Below are positions 7,538-15,275 of a stretch of DNA of 20,860 bases, one piece after another; within the stretch, counting starts at the first letter, position 1, and the number at the start of each line of letters is the position of its first letter. The stretch comes from MGBC114079 sp964531385 (GTDB taxonomy: Bacteria > Bacillota > Clostridia > Lachnospirales > CAG-274): assembly GCA_964531385.1 (NCBI GenBank), contig CAZHGC010000032.1:1-20860 (forward strand). The letters are read 5' to 3'. Below the pieces are notes generated by a model, which saw only the letters and a program-made list of their open reading frames with translations, searched no databases and was not told where the DNA came from. The position numbers and the translations under genes were made by a program.

Positions 7538-8299
7538 TTAAATTTTCTTTTTTGCATAAAAAAATTTATTTATAAATTTCATCGAAATTTTTTCAAACAG
7601 CAAACTTAAAATTATTATCAAAATTGTCCATAAAAAAATATCGCTTGTTTCCAAATATGTTTTTGCATCTTTTAAACTTCCCCCAATTGAATAAGCCGGA
7701 GAGCAAAGAATTTCCGCAGTTATTCCCGATTTCCAGGCAAAACCGCAACCCGTTGAAAAAGCCGTCAAAAAATATGGCATTATCGAAGGAATATATATAT
7801 AACGTATTTTTTTATATTTTGTAAATTTAAACACTTTTGCCATTTCAAGAAGTTTTTCATCTGTTTGAACAATGCCTTTATGTACATTTATGTAAAACAT
7901 AGGAAAAATCAATAAAAACGATATAAATGTTGGAACAAAATCCGATTTAAGCCACATAAACACCAATAAAATAACAGAAGCCGCCGGAACAGCTTTTATC
8001 GCAGTTATCAAAGGCGAAAGAAAACTGTAAAATAATTTATTAACAGAAGAAACAACCGCCAAAACCGTTCCAATTACCAACGAAATGAAGAACCCCAAAA
8101 AAATTCTAAAAAATGAATACAGAACAATCAAATAGAAATCAACAGAGCCCAACTTTGTCAAAAAATTTTCAAAAACACTTAAAGGAGACACTATAAGTAT
8201 CTCCTTATCAGTCGCAATATATATAATTTGCCAAATTAAAAGCCAAAATAAAATTATTAAAAATTTTTTCATTTTCAAATTCAAAAACATTTTTTTCAT
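7538..8299 (-). CDS. ABC transporter permease, NitT/TauT type
   Basis: Membrane subunit of the importer, 253 aa with about six hydrophobic helices. The cytoplasmic coupling loop (EAA-type motif) reads EMAKVFKFTKYKKIRYIYIP and should dock on the ATPase. The sequence resembles the SsuC/TauC/ThiX group of permeases. The frame stays open upstream to 8368, but the ribosome site GGAGG lies 8 nt before the ATG at 8299. The upstream part would read through a hairpin, so I start at 8299. The substrate cannot be told from sequence. The group includes importers of sulfonates, nitrate and thiamine precursors. Confidence 0.9.
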   Translation of the reverse strand: MKKMFLNLKMKKFLIILFWLLIWQIIYIATDKEILIVSPLSVFENFLTKLGSVDFYLIVLYSFFRIFLGFFISLVIGTVLAVVSSVNKLFYSFLSPLITAIKAVPAASVILLVFMWLKSDFVPTFISFLLIFPMFYINVHKGIVQTDEKLLEMAKVFKFTKYKKIRYIYIPSIMPYFLTAFSTGCGFAWKSGITAEILCSPAYSIGGSLKDAKTYLETSDIFLWTILIIILSLLFEKISMKFINKFFYAKKKI

Positions 8300-8335
8300 A
8301 TGCAATTCCTCCAAAAAACCCGCAAAAATTTTAAA

Positions 8336-8366
8336 GGGGTGTGAAAAAGCAATTTTCCAACACCCC
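8336..8366 (-). terminator. Intercistronic hairpin, GGGGTGTGAAAA-type copy 1
   Basis: Inverted repeat with GGGGTGT and ACACCCC arms, extended by AAAA/TTTT pairs, between the lipoprotein and permease genes. Read on the minus strand it is followed by TTTAAAATTTTT, so it may act as a partial terminator. It shares its core with hairpins at 10231-10254 and 16901-16932. Confidence 0.6.
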
Positions 8367-8463
8367 AATAATCATTTTTTCCTCGGCTATATAAAAAGCC
8401 AACCTTGCGAATTTAATGTTTCAAAACGTTGCAGTATAATTTGCACCATTTTGTAATTCCAAA

Positions 8464-9504
8464 CTATTTTTTATTAACCGCATATTTTTCTTTCGGTGTA
8501 TAAAAGAAATCGTCCCCCGGAACTTTTCCGCCAACAGAATCCGGATTTGAATCTTTAAGTGTTGTCAAAAAATTAGTAACGGAAGTTTTCATTTCATCGC
8601 CGTCAATATATACCAAATTACAATTAGGAATGGCTTTTTCAGCTATTTCGGCTTTAGGAATTATCCCAAACTTTTCGGCAAGTTTTGCCGTTTCCGAAAC
8701 GTTTTCAATACCCTTTGTTATAGAATCATAATATTCTTGAAGAAAATGCCCAAAAACACGAGGGTGCTTCTTTGCATACTCTTTTTGAACAGCAATACAA
8801 CCTGTTGTCATAACCGAATTTGAAACATTTTCCCATTCTTCCGTAACATTTAAAGCAACTCTCAAATTAGGATTTTTAGACATTGCAACAGAAAGCTGAG
8901 GTTCTGGAAGAACACCAATTTCAACTTCACCCGAAGCAAGCAATGATGAAAGCTCCGTTGGCTCTTTATATTCTATTTTTACATTGTCAACAGAATTTTC
9001 GCTTAAAATATAGTTCAAAACATATTCGGGAACAGCACCTTTGCTTGTTGCATAAATAGTTTTATTTTCCAAATCTTTAACAGACTGTATAGAATTGCCG
9101 TTTTCAGCAATATTAAGAACACCAAGAGTGTTAATCGTAGCAATTTGAACGTTTCCGTTTGTTTTATTATATAAAACAGATGCAAGATTTGTCGGAATTG
9201 CGGCAATTTGAATTTCGTCATTTAAAAATTTTGCAACAAGTTCATCAGTCGAATCTGTTGTTGTAAAATGATAAATGTTATAAGCCTTTTGCTCTTCTTC
9301 AAGTTGCATTAAATTTAACATTCCAACTCCTGTCGGCCCTTTCAAAGAACCAACATAAACGTCAGACATTTTAAAATTTTCCGTTTCGGTTTCTTCTCTT
9401 TCTTCATATTCAACCTGTATTTCGTCATCACTCGATGTACAACCCACAAATGCCAAAGCCACACCAACAAACATCGTCAAAATTAACAATTTAAAAAATT
9501 TCAT
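8464..9504 (-). CDS. ABC transporter substrate-binding lipoprotein, NitT/TauT type
   Basis: Extracellular binding protein of the importer, 346 aa. A hydrophobic signal (residues 5-21) ends in a lipobox, AFVGC, so Cys22 is the predicted lipidation site. An acidic linker (about 27-43) precedes the binding domain. Segments such as DELVAKFLNDEIQIAAIPTN, ENKTIYATSKGAVPEYVLNY and LLASGEVEIGVLPEP are typical of the NMT1/SsuA-like fold. The ligand is not identifiable by eye. It is the first gene of the transporter operon. The following permease lies 164 nt downstream behind a hairpin, a layout that often yields more binding protein than transporter. A sigma-A promoter with an overlapping palindrome lies upstream. 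Confidence 0.92.
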   Translation of the reverse strand: MKFFKLLILTMFVGVALAFVGCTSSDDEIQVEYEEREETETENFKMSDVYVGSLKGPTGVGMLNLMQLEEEQKAYNIYHFTTTDSTDELVAKFLNDEIQIAAIPTNLASVLYNKTNGNVQIATINTLGVLNIAENGNSIQSVKDLENKTIYATSKGAVPEYVLNYILSENSVDNVKIEYKEPTELSSLLASGEVEIGVLPEPQLSVAMSKNPNLRVALNVTEEWENVSNSVMTTGCIAVQKEYAKKHPRVFGHFLQEYYDSITKGIENVSETAKLAEKFGIIPKAEIAEKAIPNCNLVYIDGDEMKTSVTNFLTTLKDSNPDSVGGKVPGDDFFYTPKEKYAVNKK

Positions 9505-9568
9505 TATTGTATTTTCCTTTCCATAAATTTATCAAATCTCTCAAAAATAAGTTAAACTTATATTTCCT

Positions 9569-9590
9569 ATCATAATTTTAATGTTATGAT
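9569..9590. promoter_or_regulatory. Possible operator overlapping the importer promoter
   Basis: Perfect 7-bp inverted repeat ATCATAA (9569-9575) and TTATGAT (9584-9590) with an 8-nt centre. It covers the -10 and part of the spacer of the importer promoter. The position suits a repressor site. The binding protein is unknown, and short AT-rich palindromes occur by chance. Confidence 0.4.
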
Positions 9591-9603
9591 TAAAATTTGT
9601 CAA
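9575..9603 (-). promoter_or_regulatory. Promoter of the ABC importer operon
   Basis: Minus strand: TTGACA (plus 9598-9603), 17-nt spacer, TAAAAT (plus 9575-9580). The predicted start is near 9568, about 64 nt before the lipoprotein gene, which is too short a leader for a large riboswitch. Confidence 0.75.
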
Positions 9604-9631
9604 CTGTTTAAAAAATAATTTAACACATCAA

Positions 9632-10183
9632 TTAAATTTTCTTCATAACTTTGCAAGGATTTCCGCAAGCAACAACATTTTCGGGAATATCTCCAACAAC
9701 AACGCTTCCAGCTCCAATAACCGAATTGTCTCCTATAGTTACTCCGCCAATAACTGTAACTCCTCCACCAATCCAAACGTTGTTTCCAACTTTTATAGCC
9801 TTTGCATATTCAAGATTCAAATTTCTTTCCTGAACGTTCAACGGGTGCCCAGCCGTATAAAATCCGCAATTCGGACCTATAAAAACATTATCGCCAAATT
9901 CAACTTTTGCACAATCCAAAATAACAAGATTGTGGTTCGAATAAAAGTTTTCCCCAAATTTAATATTATATCCATAATCACACCAAAAAGACGGCTCTAT
10001 TAAAAAATTCTCACCACAGCTTTTAACAATCTTTCTAATCAAATTTTTTCTTTTTTCAGTTTGAGCAACAGACAAATTGTTATATTCAAAGCATAATTCT
10101 TTGCAACGTTTTCTTTCGCTTGTCAATTCTTCACAACCTGAATTATACAACATTCCCAACAAACATTTTTCTTTTTCTGTCAT
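9632..10183 (-). CDS. Maltose/galactoside-type O-acetyltransferase
   Basis: Trimeric left-handed beta-helix enzyme of the Maa/LacA/NodL group that moves acetyl from acetyl-CoA to a sugar hydroxyl. It has 183 aa. An N-terminal helical cap (to about residue 55) is followed by hexapeptide repeats, seen as FGDNVFIGPN, VGNNVWIGGG and IGDNSVIGAGSVV. The active-site histidine lies in YTAGHPLN. The C-terminal end GNPCKVMKKI is typical of the group. The frame extends upstream to 10216, but AAAGGA is 8 nt before the ATG at 10183, which gives the usual MTEKEK start. It is likely monocistronic: a hairpin separates it from secG. The sugar acceptor is uncertain. Confidence 0.9.
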   Translation of the reverse strand: MTEKEKCLLGMLYNSGCEELTSERKRCKELCFEYNNLSVAQTEKRKNLIRKIVKSCGENFLIEPSFWCDYGYNIKFGENFYSNHNLVILDCAKVEFGDNVFIGPNCGFYTAGHPLNVQERNLNLEYAKAIKVGNNVWIGGGVTVIGGVTIGDNSVIGAGSVVVGDIPENVVACGNPCKVMKKI

Positions 10184-10230
10184 AAAAAAATCCTTTCGCA
10201 TAATTAAATAAATCATAAAAACGAAACAGA

Positions 10231-10254
10231 GGTGTGAAAAAATATTTTCACACC
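10231..10254 (-). terminator. Terminator-like hairpin after secG, copy 2
   Basis: Perfect 10-bp inverted repeat GGTGTGAAAA / TTTTCACACC with a 4-nt loop, between secG and the acetyltransferase gene. The uridine tract is weak outside the stem (minus: CTCTGTTTCGTTTTT). It shares its core with the hairpins at 8336 and 16901. Confidence 0.65.
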
Positions 10255-10284
10255 CCCGTTAATATAGCTCAAAAGCCAAAATTA

Positions 10285-10536
10285 TTAATGCACAAATGAA
10301 ATTGCAAGAGCAATAATAATAAACAAAGCAGCCAAAATCTTAGTATACTTTGCAAGTTTGCCTTCCAAAGATCTGCCTTTGTTTTTATCCCAATAAGTGT
10401 TAGATTGACCCATGCCACCCAATGCACCTGTCAAACCGGAAGCATTTTTAGATTGCATAAGAATAACAACAATAAGAGCAACACTTACAAGAATTTCCGC
10501 AACAGACAAAATAATGGTAATAACTCCGCTGTCCAT
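10285..10536 (-). CDS. secG: Preprotein translocase subunit SecG
   Basis: Small membrane partner of SecY and SecE in the general protein export channel. The 83-aa protein has two hydrophobic helices (about 5-26 and 64-82). They flank the conserved cytoplasmic loop, which includes MQSKNASGLTGALGG and SNTYW and is diagnostic of SecG. An AGGAGG is placed 6 nt before the ATG. It stands alone: the upstream PBP gene ends 164 nt away and a hairpin follows downstream. The AT-rich upstream gap has several -10-like TATAAT strings, but I could not place a -35 at good spacing. Confidence 0.94.
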   Translation of the reverse strand: MDSGVITIILSVAEILVSVALIVVILMQSKNASGLTGALGGMGQSNTYWDKNKGRSLEGKLAKYTKILAALFIIIALAISFVH

Positions 10537-10700
10537 ATTGCACCTCCTAAAATTATTACATACATTTATAAAACAAACGAATTATAAATATACAACAAGT
10601 CACATATAAACAATGTACCATACTTTGTTTAGTATAACACATAAAAAGCACATCTGCAATAACAATTTTATTTTTTTCAAAATTTTTATAAAATTTTATA

Positions 10701-13019
10701 TTATCCCTCAACAATCTTTATAATAGTTCCCTTTTCAATTTTAACTTCAGAAGACGGACATTGTTCAACAACTTTCAATTCCTTATTTTCAGAAGCTTCG
10801 TTGCCTCCCGTTTCCGCTTCGTTTCCGCTTTCCGCCTCCAAATTTCCCTCAACCGCTTCTCGTTTAACAATGTTGCACAAAAAGCCTTGTTGCTCAATAA
10901 CTTGTTTTGCCTGTTCTGTTGTCATTCCAATAACATCAGGAACAAGAACAAGTTCTTTGCTTTTGTCTTTGGTAGAAATATAAAGTAAAATTTTAGTCGA
11001 TTTATTAATTTTATTGTTTGCCGTTGGAATTTGTTTAACAATCGTATCTCCGCTTCCACCAACAATATCAAAATTAAGACCAAGTGCATTAAGATTTTTA
11101 ACCGTTTCCTGCAAATTTTTGTTAGTATAATCACCAACAAGAATTTCCGTATTTTCTAAAGCAACCGAATTGTTTGAATTGTTTTCATATGAAGGCGGAA
11201 TTGCCTTATAATTTATAATGTTCATCAAAATTTCTCTAAGCATCGGAGCTGCAGAAGAAGTTCCCTCAATATACGGAGTTGGCTTGTGTAAAAACACACC
11301 AATCATAATGTCAGGGTTTTCAACAGGCAAATATGCAATATATGAACAAGTGTGTTGTCCAAGTTTTCTGTCGCCCTGCTCTGCCGTTCCGGTTTTTCCG
11401 CCAATTGCATATCCGTCAATTTTTGCTTTTTTGCCCGTTCCCGTATTAACAACGCTTTCAAGCGACTTTCTTATAAAGTCCGAAGTTGATTGAGAAATAA
11501 CTTTTCTAACAATTTTGGGATTATGTTCTTCAACAACATTTCCGTCTTTGTCGATAATTTGAGAAACCAGATAAGGTTGCATAATGTTTCCGCCATTAAC
11601 GGTTGCGGCAAAAGCGTTCATAGATTGCATCGCTGTTGCGTTAAATCCTTGCCCAAAAGAACTTGTTGCAAGATATACGTTTCCTTTAAGCTGGTCAATC
11701 GAATACATAAGATTTTCCGCACTTGCTTCTCCCGGAAGGTCAATCCCCGTTTTTTCGCCATATCCAAAATCTCTTTGATATTTAAGAAATTTTTCAGCCC
11801 CAAGCTTTGTAACAATATCCATCATACCAACATTGCACGAATTTTCCAAAACCTGAGAAACGCTTTGACTTCCGTGTCCCGAAATTTTGTGACATTTTAT
11901 TGTATCCTCGCCGTAAACTTTCTTTCCCCCGCAAAAATACGTATCGCTTTCGTTAATAACACCTTCTTCAAGAGCCGCCGCAATAACAATCGGCTTAAAT
12001 ATCGAACCCGGCTCAAATGTATCCGAAATATTAAAGTTCCTCCAAGATTTAAGACTAACTTCCGATTTTTTTTCATCGGGCATCTGTTCCCAAACTTTTT
12101 TATAATCATCTTTTTCAAGCAAAGAAAGCTTGTTTGGGCTGTTAGAATCAAAAGTCGGATAAGATGCCATAGCTAAAATTTCCCCCGTATTCGGGTTCAT
12201 AACAATCGCCGATGTGTTTTCGGCATTATGCTGATAATAAGCATCTTTAATGGCTTTTTCAACATATTGCTGAATAGTTTGGTCAATCGTTGTAACAATG
12301 GAATTTCCCTCTTTTGCAGCTTCCTGACGTGTTATAATGCTGTTGTTTGCTTCGTAAGTTCTGAAAATACGCCCCGGCGTTCCTGTCATATTTTCGTTAT
12401 AATAGCTTTCAAGCCCCCAACTGCTGTCGCCCCTTATAAAACCAACAGTTTGTGCCGCAAGTGAATTATGCGGATATATCCTCTTTGTATCTTCTTCAAG
12501 ATAAATACATTTTAGATTTTGATTTTTAATTTCTTGTCCAACTTTATATTCAACTTCTTTTTTCAAAATTTTATAATTTGTATCGTTAACAAGCTTTCCC
12601 GAAGAATCTTTTTTAACAAGTTCATTAAGTTCCTCTTTTGTCATTCCAAGTTTTTTAATAAGAACATCAAAAACACTTTCTTTTTCATTTGCTTTAAGAG
12701 TGTCAAAATTTCTTATATCAAAAATAACATTATAAACATTCAAACTAACAGCAAGAGCTTGCTTGTTTCTGTCAAGAATTGCCCCTCTGTTCGGATTAAT
12801 AATTCTGTCTTGAATTTTATTAATCTGGTTATAAATTGCTCGATTTTCATAGTCTTTTCCCGATACATATTTAATGTCAAAAATTCTGTAAACACCAACA
12901 TATAATATAGCCGCAAAAACTACTCCAATAAGCAAACACATTCTTTTTGATATTCTTATTTTAATTTTTGAAACTCGATTTCTTCTTGTATAAGGTCTTT
13001 CGTTTCGTTCATTTCTCAT
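10701..13019 (-). CDS. ftsI: Class B penicillin-binding protein with two PASTA domains
   Basis: Division- or spore-specific peptidoglycan transpeptidase of the FtsI/PbpB/SpoVD group. It has 772 aa: a basic cytoplasmic tail (1-26), one membrane anchor (about 27-45), a dimerisation domain (from about 70), then the transpeptidase. Catalytic motifs are SIFK (Ser339, Lys342), SCN (394-396) and KTG (542-544). Two PASTA repeats follow, at about 620-682 and 690-771. The second carries an acidic Glu/Gly/Asn-rich insert (about 723-747), which is unusual. Two PASTA domains resemble Bacillus PbpB. SpoVD has one, so FtsI/PbpB is preferred. The ATG is 6 nt after the ftsL-like stop, with its GGAGA site inside that gene, so translation is likely coupled. 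No strong terminator follows. Confidence 0.93.
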   Translation of the reverse strand: MRNERNERPYTRRNRVSKIKIRISKRMCLLIGVVFAAILYVGVYRIFDIKYVSGKDYENRAIYNQINKIQDRIINPNRGAILDRNKQALAVSLNVYNVIFDIRNFDTLKANEKESVFDVLIKKLGMTKEELNELVKKDSSGKLVNDTNYKILKKEVEYKVGQEIKNQNLKCIYLEEDTKRIYPHNSLAAQTVGFIRGDSSWGLESYYNENMTGTPGRIFRTYEANNSIITRQEAAKEGNSIVTTIDQTIQQYVEKAIKDAYYQHNAENTSAIVMNPNTGEILAMASYPTFDSNSPNKLSLLEKDDYKKVWEQMPDEKKSEVSLKSWRNFNISDTFEPGSIFKPIVIAAALEEGVINESDTYFCGGKKVYGEDTIKCHKISGHGSQSVSQVLENSCNVGMMDIVTKLGAEKFLKYQRDFGYGEKTGIDLPGEASAENLMYSIDQLKGNVYLATSSFGQGFNATAMQSMNAFAATVNGGNIMQPYLVSQIIDKDGNVVEEHNPKIVRKVISQSTSDFIRKSLESVVNTGTGKKAKIDGYAIGGKTGTAEQGDRKLGQHTCSYIAYLPVENPDIMIGVFLHKPTPYIEGTSSAAPMLREILMNIINYKAIPPSYENNSNNSVALENTEILVGDYTNKNLQETVKNLNALGLNFDIVGGSGDTIVKQIPTANNKINKSTKILLYISTKDKSKELVLVPDVIGMTTEQAKQVIEQQGFLCNIVKREAVEGNLEAESGNEAETGGNEASENKELKVVEQCPSSEVKIEKGTIIKIVEG

Positions 13020-13025
13020 AAAAAA

Positions 13026-13601
13026 TCATTCTCCAAATAAATTATTCCAAATCTTTGAAAAACTAAATCCCTCTTCTTCTTTTTGAACGGAATTATATTG
13101 AACGGTATAACTTTGTTTAGGTATGTTTATATAAACAATTTGATGTGGTGCCGGTTTTTGCATATTAAGCTTTGTCATAGCAATTTTTTCAACTTTTTCA
13201 AGATTAATATTTTTAATCGACTCTGTTTGAAGAACAGAGTTTGTCTCTTCAATTCTTTTAAGCTCCGCAACATTGCTGTTAATTTCGGCTTGCTTTTGAT
13301 TATTAACAGCAAACATACAAATAAATGCAATAACAAATGTAAAGAAAGTTGCAATAGAAAAATAAACTTTAAAATCGCCTTTTTTAACATTAACAAATTC
13401 ATAATGAACTCGGTGCTTTGCTGTTTTCTTTATACGTTTTTCGCTTCGTCTTTTTGGAAGATTTTCGCTTCTGTAAGTCCCGCTTTTTCTTCTGCGTCTT
13501 CTGCCATATTCAAATTCCGGATAATATTTATAAGCTTCCGAACCATAGTTGTAATACGTTTTGGAATACATTTTGTTATCGCTTCGCCTTTTCTTTCGCA
13601 T
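13026..13601 (-). CDS. ftsL: FtsL-like cell division protein
   Basis: Bitopic membrane protein between rsmH and the PBP gene, exactly where ftsL lies in the division cluster. FtsL joins FtsB/DivIC and supports PBP activation at the septum. It has 191 aa: a long, very basic N-terminal tail (1-75) containing RRRRRK, one membrane helix (about 79-99), a coiled coil (about 102-130), and the short EKIAMTKLNMQKPAPHQIVY block typical of FtsL. The tail is much longer than in Bacillus FtsL. The GGAGG lies 12 nt from the ATG at 13601, a little far. A second ATG at residue 11 has a poorer site. FtsL diverges fast in sequence, so position supports the name. Confidence 0.83.
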   Translation of the reverse strand: MRKKRRSDNKMYSKTYYNYGSEAYKYYPEFEYGRRRRRKSGTYRSENLPKRRSEKRIKKTAKHRVHYEFVNVKKGDFKVYFSIATFFTFVIAFICMFAVNNQKQAEINSNVAELKRIEETNSVLQTESIKNINLEKVEKIAMTKLNMQKPAPHQIVYINIPKQSYTVQYNSVQKEEEGFSFSKIWNNLFGE

Positions 13602-13620
13602 AAATCAACTATTCCTCCAA

Positions 13621-14553
13621 TCATAATTTTTCAACAACCCTTAATTTTGCACTTCTCGACCTGTGATTTTGTTGAAGTTCATCATCAGACGGCACAATCG
13701 GTTTTCTTGTAATAATTTTAACAACAGGCTTTTTCCCACAAACACAAACAGGAAATTCCCTCGGACAAGTGCAAGGATTTTCAAGTTCTTTAAAAGCATT
13801 TTTAATAATTCTGTCCTCAAGCGAATGAAAAGTAATAATACAAAGTCTTCCGCCTTTTTTAAGTGCATCAACCATATCAAACACAGATTGTTTCAAAATT
13901 TCAAGTTCGGAATTAACTTCAATTCTAACAGCTTGAAAAGTTCTTTTTGCAGGGTGCGGGCCGTCTGCCCTTGCACCTTTCGGAACAGCTTTTTTAATAA
14001 CGCTTACAAGTTCAAAAGTTGTTTCAATCGGCTTTTTCTTTCTTTCATCAACAATAAATTGTGCAATTCTCTTTGCCCAGCGTTCTTCGCCATATTCAGA
14101 AATAATTCTTGAAAGTTCCTTTTCGTCATATTCATTAATAACACTAAATGCGGAAAAATCTTTTCTTATATCCATACGCATATCCAAAGGTGCATCATTC
14201 ATATAAGAAAACCCTCTTTCCGCCTCATCAAGCTGATGAGAAGAAACGCCAAGGTCAAGCAAAATTCCGTCAACTTTTCCAATAATATCAAGTTCTTGTG
14301 CAATATATTTAAAATCAGAAAAGTTTCTGTGAACAAATTGAACAAAATCAAATCCCTCAAGCCTTTTTTTTGCGGCATTTATAGCATTAATGTCTTGGTC
14401 AATTCCAATAAGCTTTCCGTTTGAAAGCCTTTTGCAAATTTCAAACGAATGACCTGCACCGCCCAAAGTTCCGTCAACATATAAGCCGTCATTTTTTATA
14501 TTCAAATTTGTTATACATTCGTTAAGTAAAACAGATATATGCTCAAAATTCAT
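13621..14553 (-). CDS. rsmH: 16S rRNA (cytosine-1402 N4) methyltransferase
   Basis: RsmH (MraW) methylates N4 of C1402 in the ribosomal decoding site using S-adenosylmethionine. It has 310 aa, the usual length. The N-terminal HISVLLNE, the SAM loop DGTLGGAGHS (28-36), IGIDQD, and the family block ILLDLGVSSHQLDEAERGFSY are all clear. The C-terminal HSLEDRIIK and the cysteine-bearing CTCPREFPVCVCGKKP segment also match. It starts 11 nt after the mraZ stop and precedes ftsL by 19 nt, the standard mra order. Confidence 0.97.
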   Translation of the reverse strand: MNFEHISVLLNECITNLNIKNDGLYVDGTLGGAGHSFEICKRLSNGKLIGIDQDINAINAAKKRLEGFDFVQFVHRNFSDFKYIAQELDIIGKVDGILLDLGVSSHQLDEAERGFSYMNDAPLDMRMDIRKDFSAFSVINEYDEKELSRIISEYGEERWAKRIAQFIVDERKKKPIETTFELVSVIKKAVPKGARADGPHPAKRTFQAVRIEVNSELEILKQSVFDMVDALKKGGRLCIITFHSLEDRIIKNAFKELENPCTCPREFPVCVCGKKPVVKIITRKPIVPSDDELQQNHRSRSAKLRVVEKL

Positions 14554-14564
14554 AACAATGCCCC

Positions 14565-14996
14565 TTATATTCCAAGTTCCGCCATTTTCTCAGCAACTTG
14601 ATTATCAACAAAATTTTCCTCGTCGTTGTATTCGTTCCAGTTTTCTTTGCTCCAAATTTCAATTCGGTTCGAAACGCCAATTGAAATAACTTCCTTTTTA
14701 ATTCCGGCATATTCTCTCAAATTCACAGGAATCATAACTCTTCCTTGATTGTCCGTATCGCATTCAACGGCACCCGAGAAAAAAAATCTAACAAATTTTC
14801 TTGCATCTTTGTTTGTCAAAGGAAGTTTTGCAACCTTTTCCTCAAAAATTTTCCATTCTTCATTGGTATATGCAAAAAGGCAATTATCAAGACCTTTTGT
14901 AACAACAAAATTAGTTCCTAACCCTTCTCTAAATTTGGCAGGAACAATTAAACGACCTTTAGCGTCAATATTATGTTGATATTCGCCCATAAACAT
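14565..14996 (-). CDS. mraZ: Transcriptional regulator MraZ
   Basis: MraZ is an AbrB-like, ring-forming DNA-binding protein that controls the mra/division cluster from its first position. Two copies of its domain are visible: GEYQHNIDAKGRLIVPAKFR near the N-terminus and CDTDNQGRVMIPVNLREYAG in the middle, each with the DxxGR core. The frame is open from a TTG at 15008, with ATG codons at 15002, 14996 and 14990. ATG 14996 gives the standard MFMGEY start, 143 aa, and the best spacing from GGTGAT. Three repeats that look like MraZ sites lie just upstream, so the gene is likely autoregulated. Confidence 0.96.
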   Translation of the reverse strand: MFMGEYQHNIDAKGRLIVPAKFREGLGTNFVVTKGLDNCLFAYTNEEWKIFEEKVAKLPLTNKDARKFVRFFFSGAVECDTDNQGRVMIPVNLREYAGIKKEVISIGVSNRIEIWSKENWNEYNDEENFVDNQVAEKMAELGI

Positions 14997-15018
14997 AAAC
15001 ATCACCAACTACAAAAAA

Positions 15019-15044
15019 CCACTTCAAACCACTTTCAACCACTT
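15019..15044. promoter_or_regulatory. MraZ-binding boxes (three 10-bp direct repeats)
   Basis: CCACTT occurs at 15019, 15029 and 15039, exactly one helical turn apart. On the minus strand each reads AAGTGG within (A)AAAGTGGTT. Known MraZ sites are tandem G-rich repeats with about 10-bp period in the mraZ leader. Here they start right after the predicted transcription start and lie just ahead of mraZ. Confidence 0.8.
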
Positions 15045-15052
15045 TTAACCTA

Positions 15053-15081
15053 ATTTTAATACAAAACAAACAAAATTACAA
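15053..15081 (-). promoter_or_regulatory. Promoter of the mra cluster
   Basis: Minus strand: TTGTAA (plus 15076-15081), 17-nt spacer, TAAAAT (plus 15053-15058). The predicted start, near 15046, puts the MraZ boxes at about +2 to +27, a position suited to repression. The -35 is a moderate match. Confidence 0.6.
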
Positions 15082-15275
15082 GGAAAAATCAAAAATTTAT
15101 GAAATTATTTTTGTTGAGGTTATATATAGATAGGTAACGCTAAAAATTATTTGGAAATTATTTTGCAATTTTAATTTAAACCGGCTATGCACGTACTTTT
15201 TTTAGCTTTTGTGCATTTTACTTTTTTTTAAGCATAAATTTTTTAATAATCGAAAAATATTGGGAGGCGTGTCTT

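Noticed and set aside
8300..8368. 23-residue N-terminal extension of the ABC permease
   Set aside because: It would translate through hairpin copy 1, and a good GGAGG site lies 8 nt before the internal ATG at 8299.
11490..12176. 228-aa open frame on the plus strand inside the PBP gene
   Set aside because: It lies fully antisense to a PBP with intact catalytic motifs, has no ribosome site, and has the low-complexity Phe/Asn/Lys make-up of an antisense shadow.
13083..13712. 209-aa open frame on the plus strand across ftsL and rsmH
   Set aside because: Antisense shadow of two mra-cluster genes, with skewed composition and no ribosome site.
15181..15275. Sigma-K type promoter for dpaA (GCATAAATT near 15232)
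   Set aside because: The -10-like string is imperfect and no AC lies 16-17 nt upstream.
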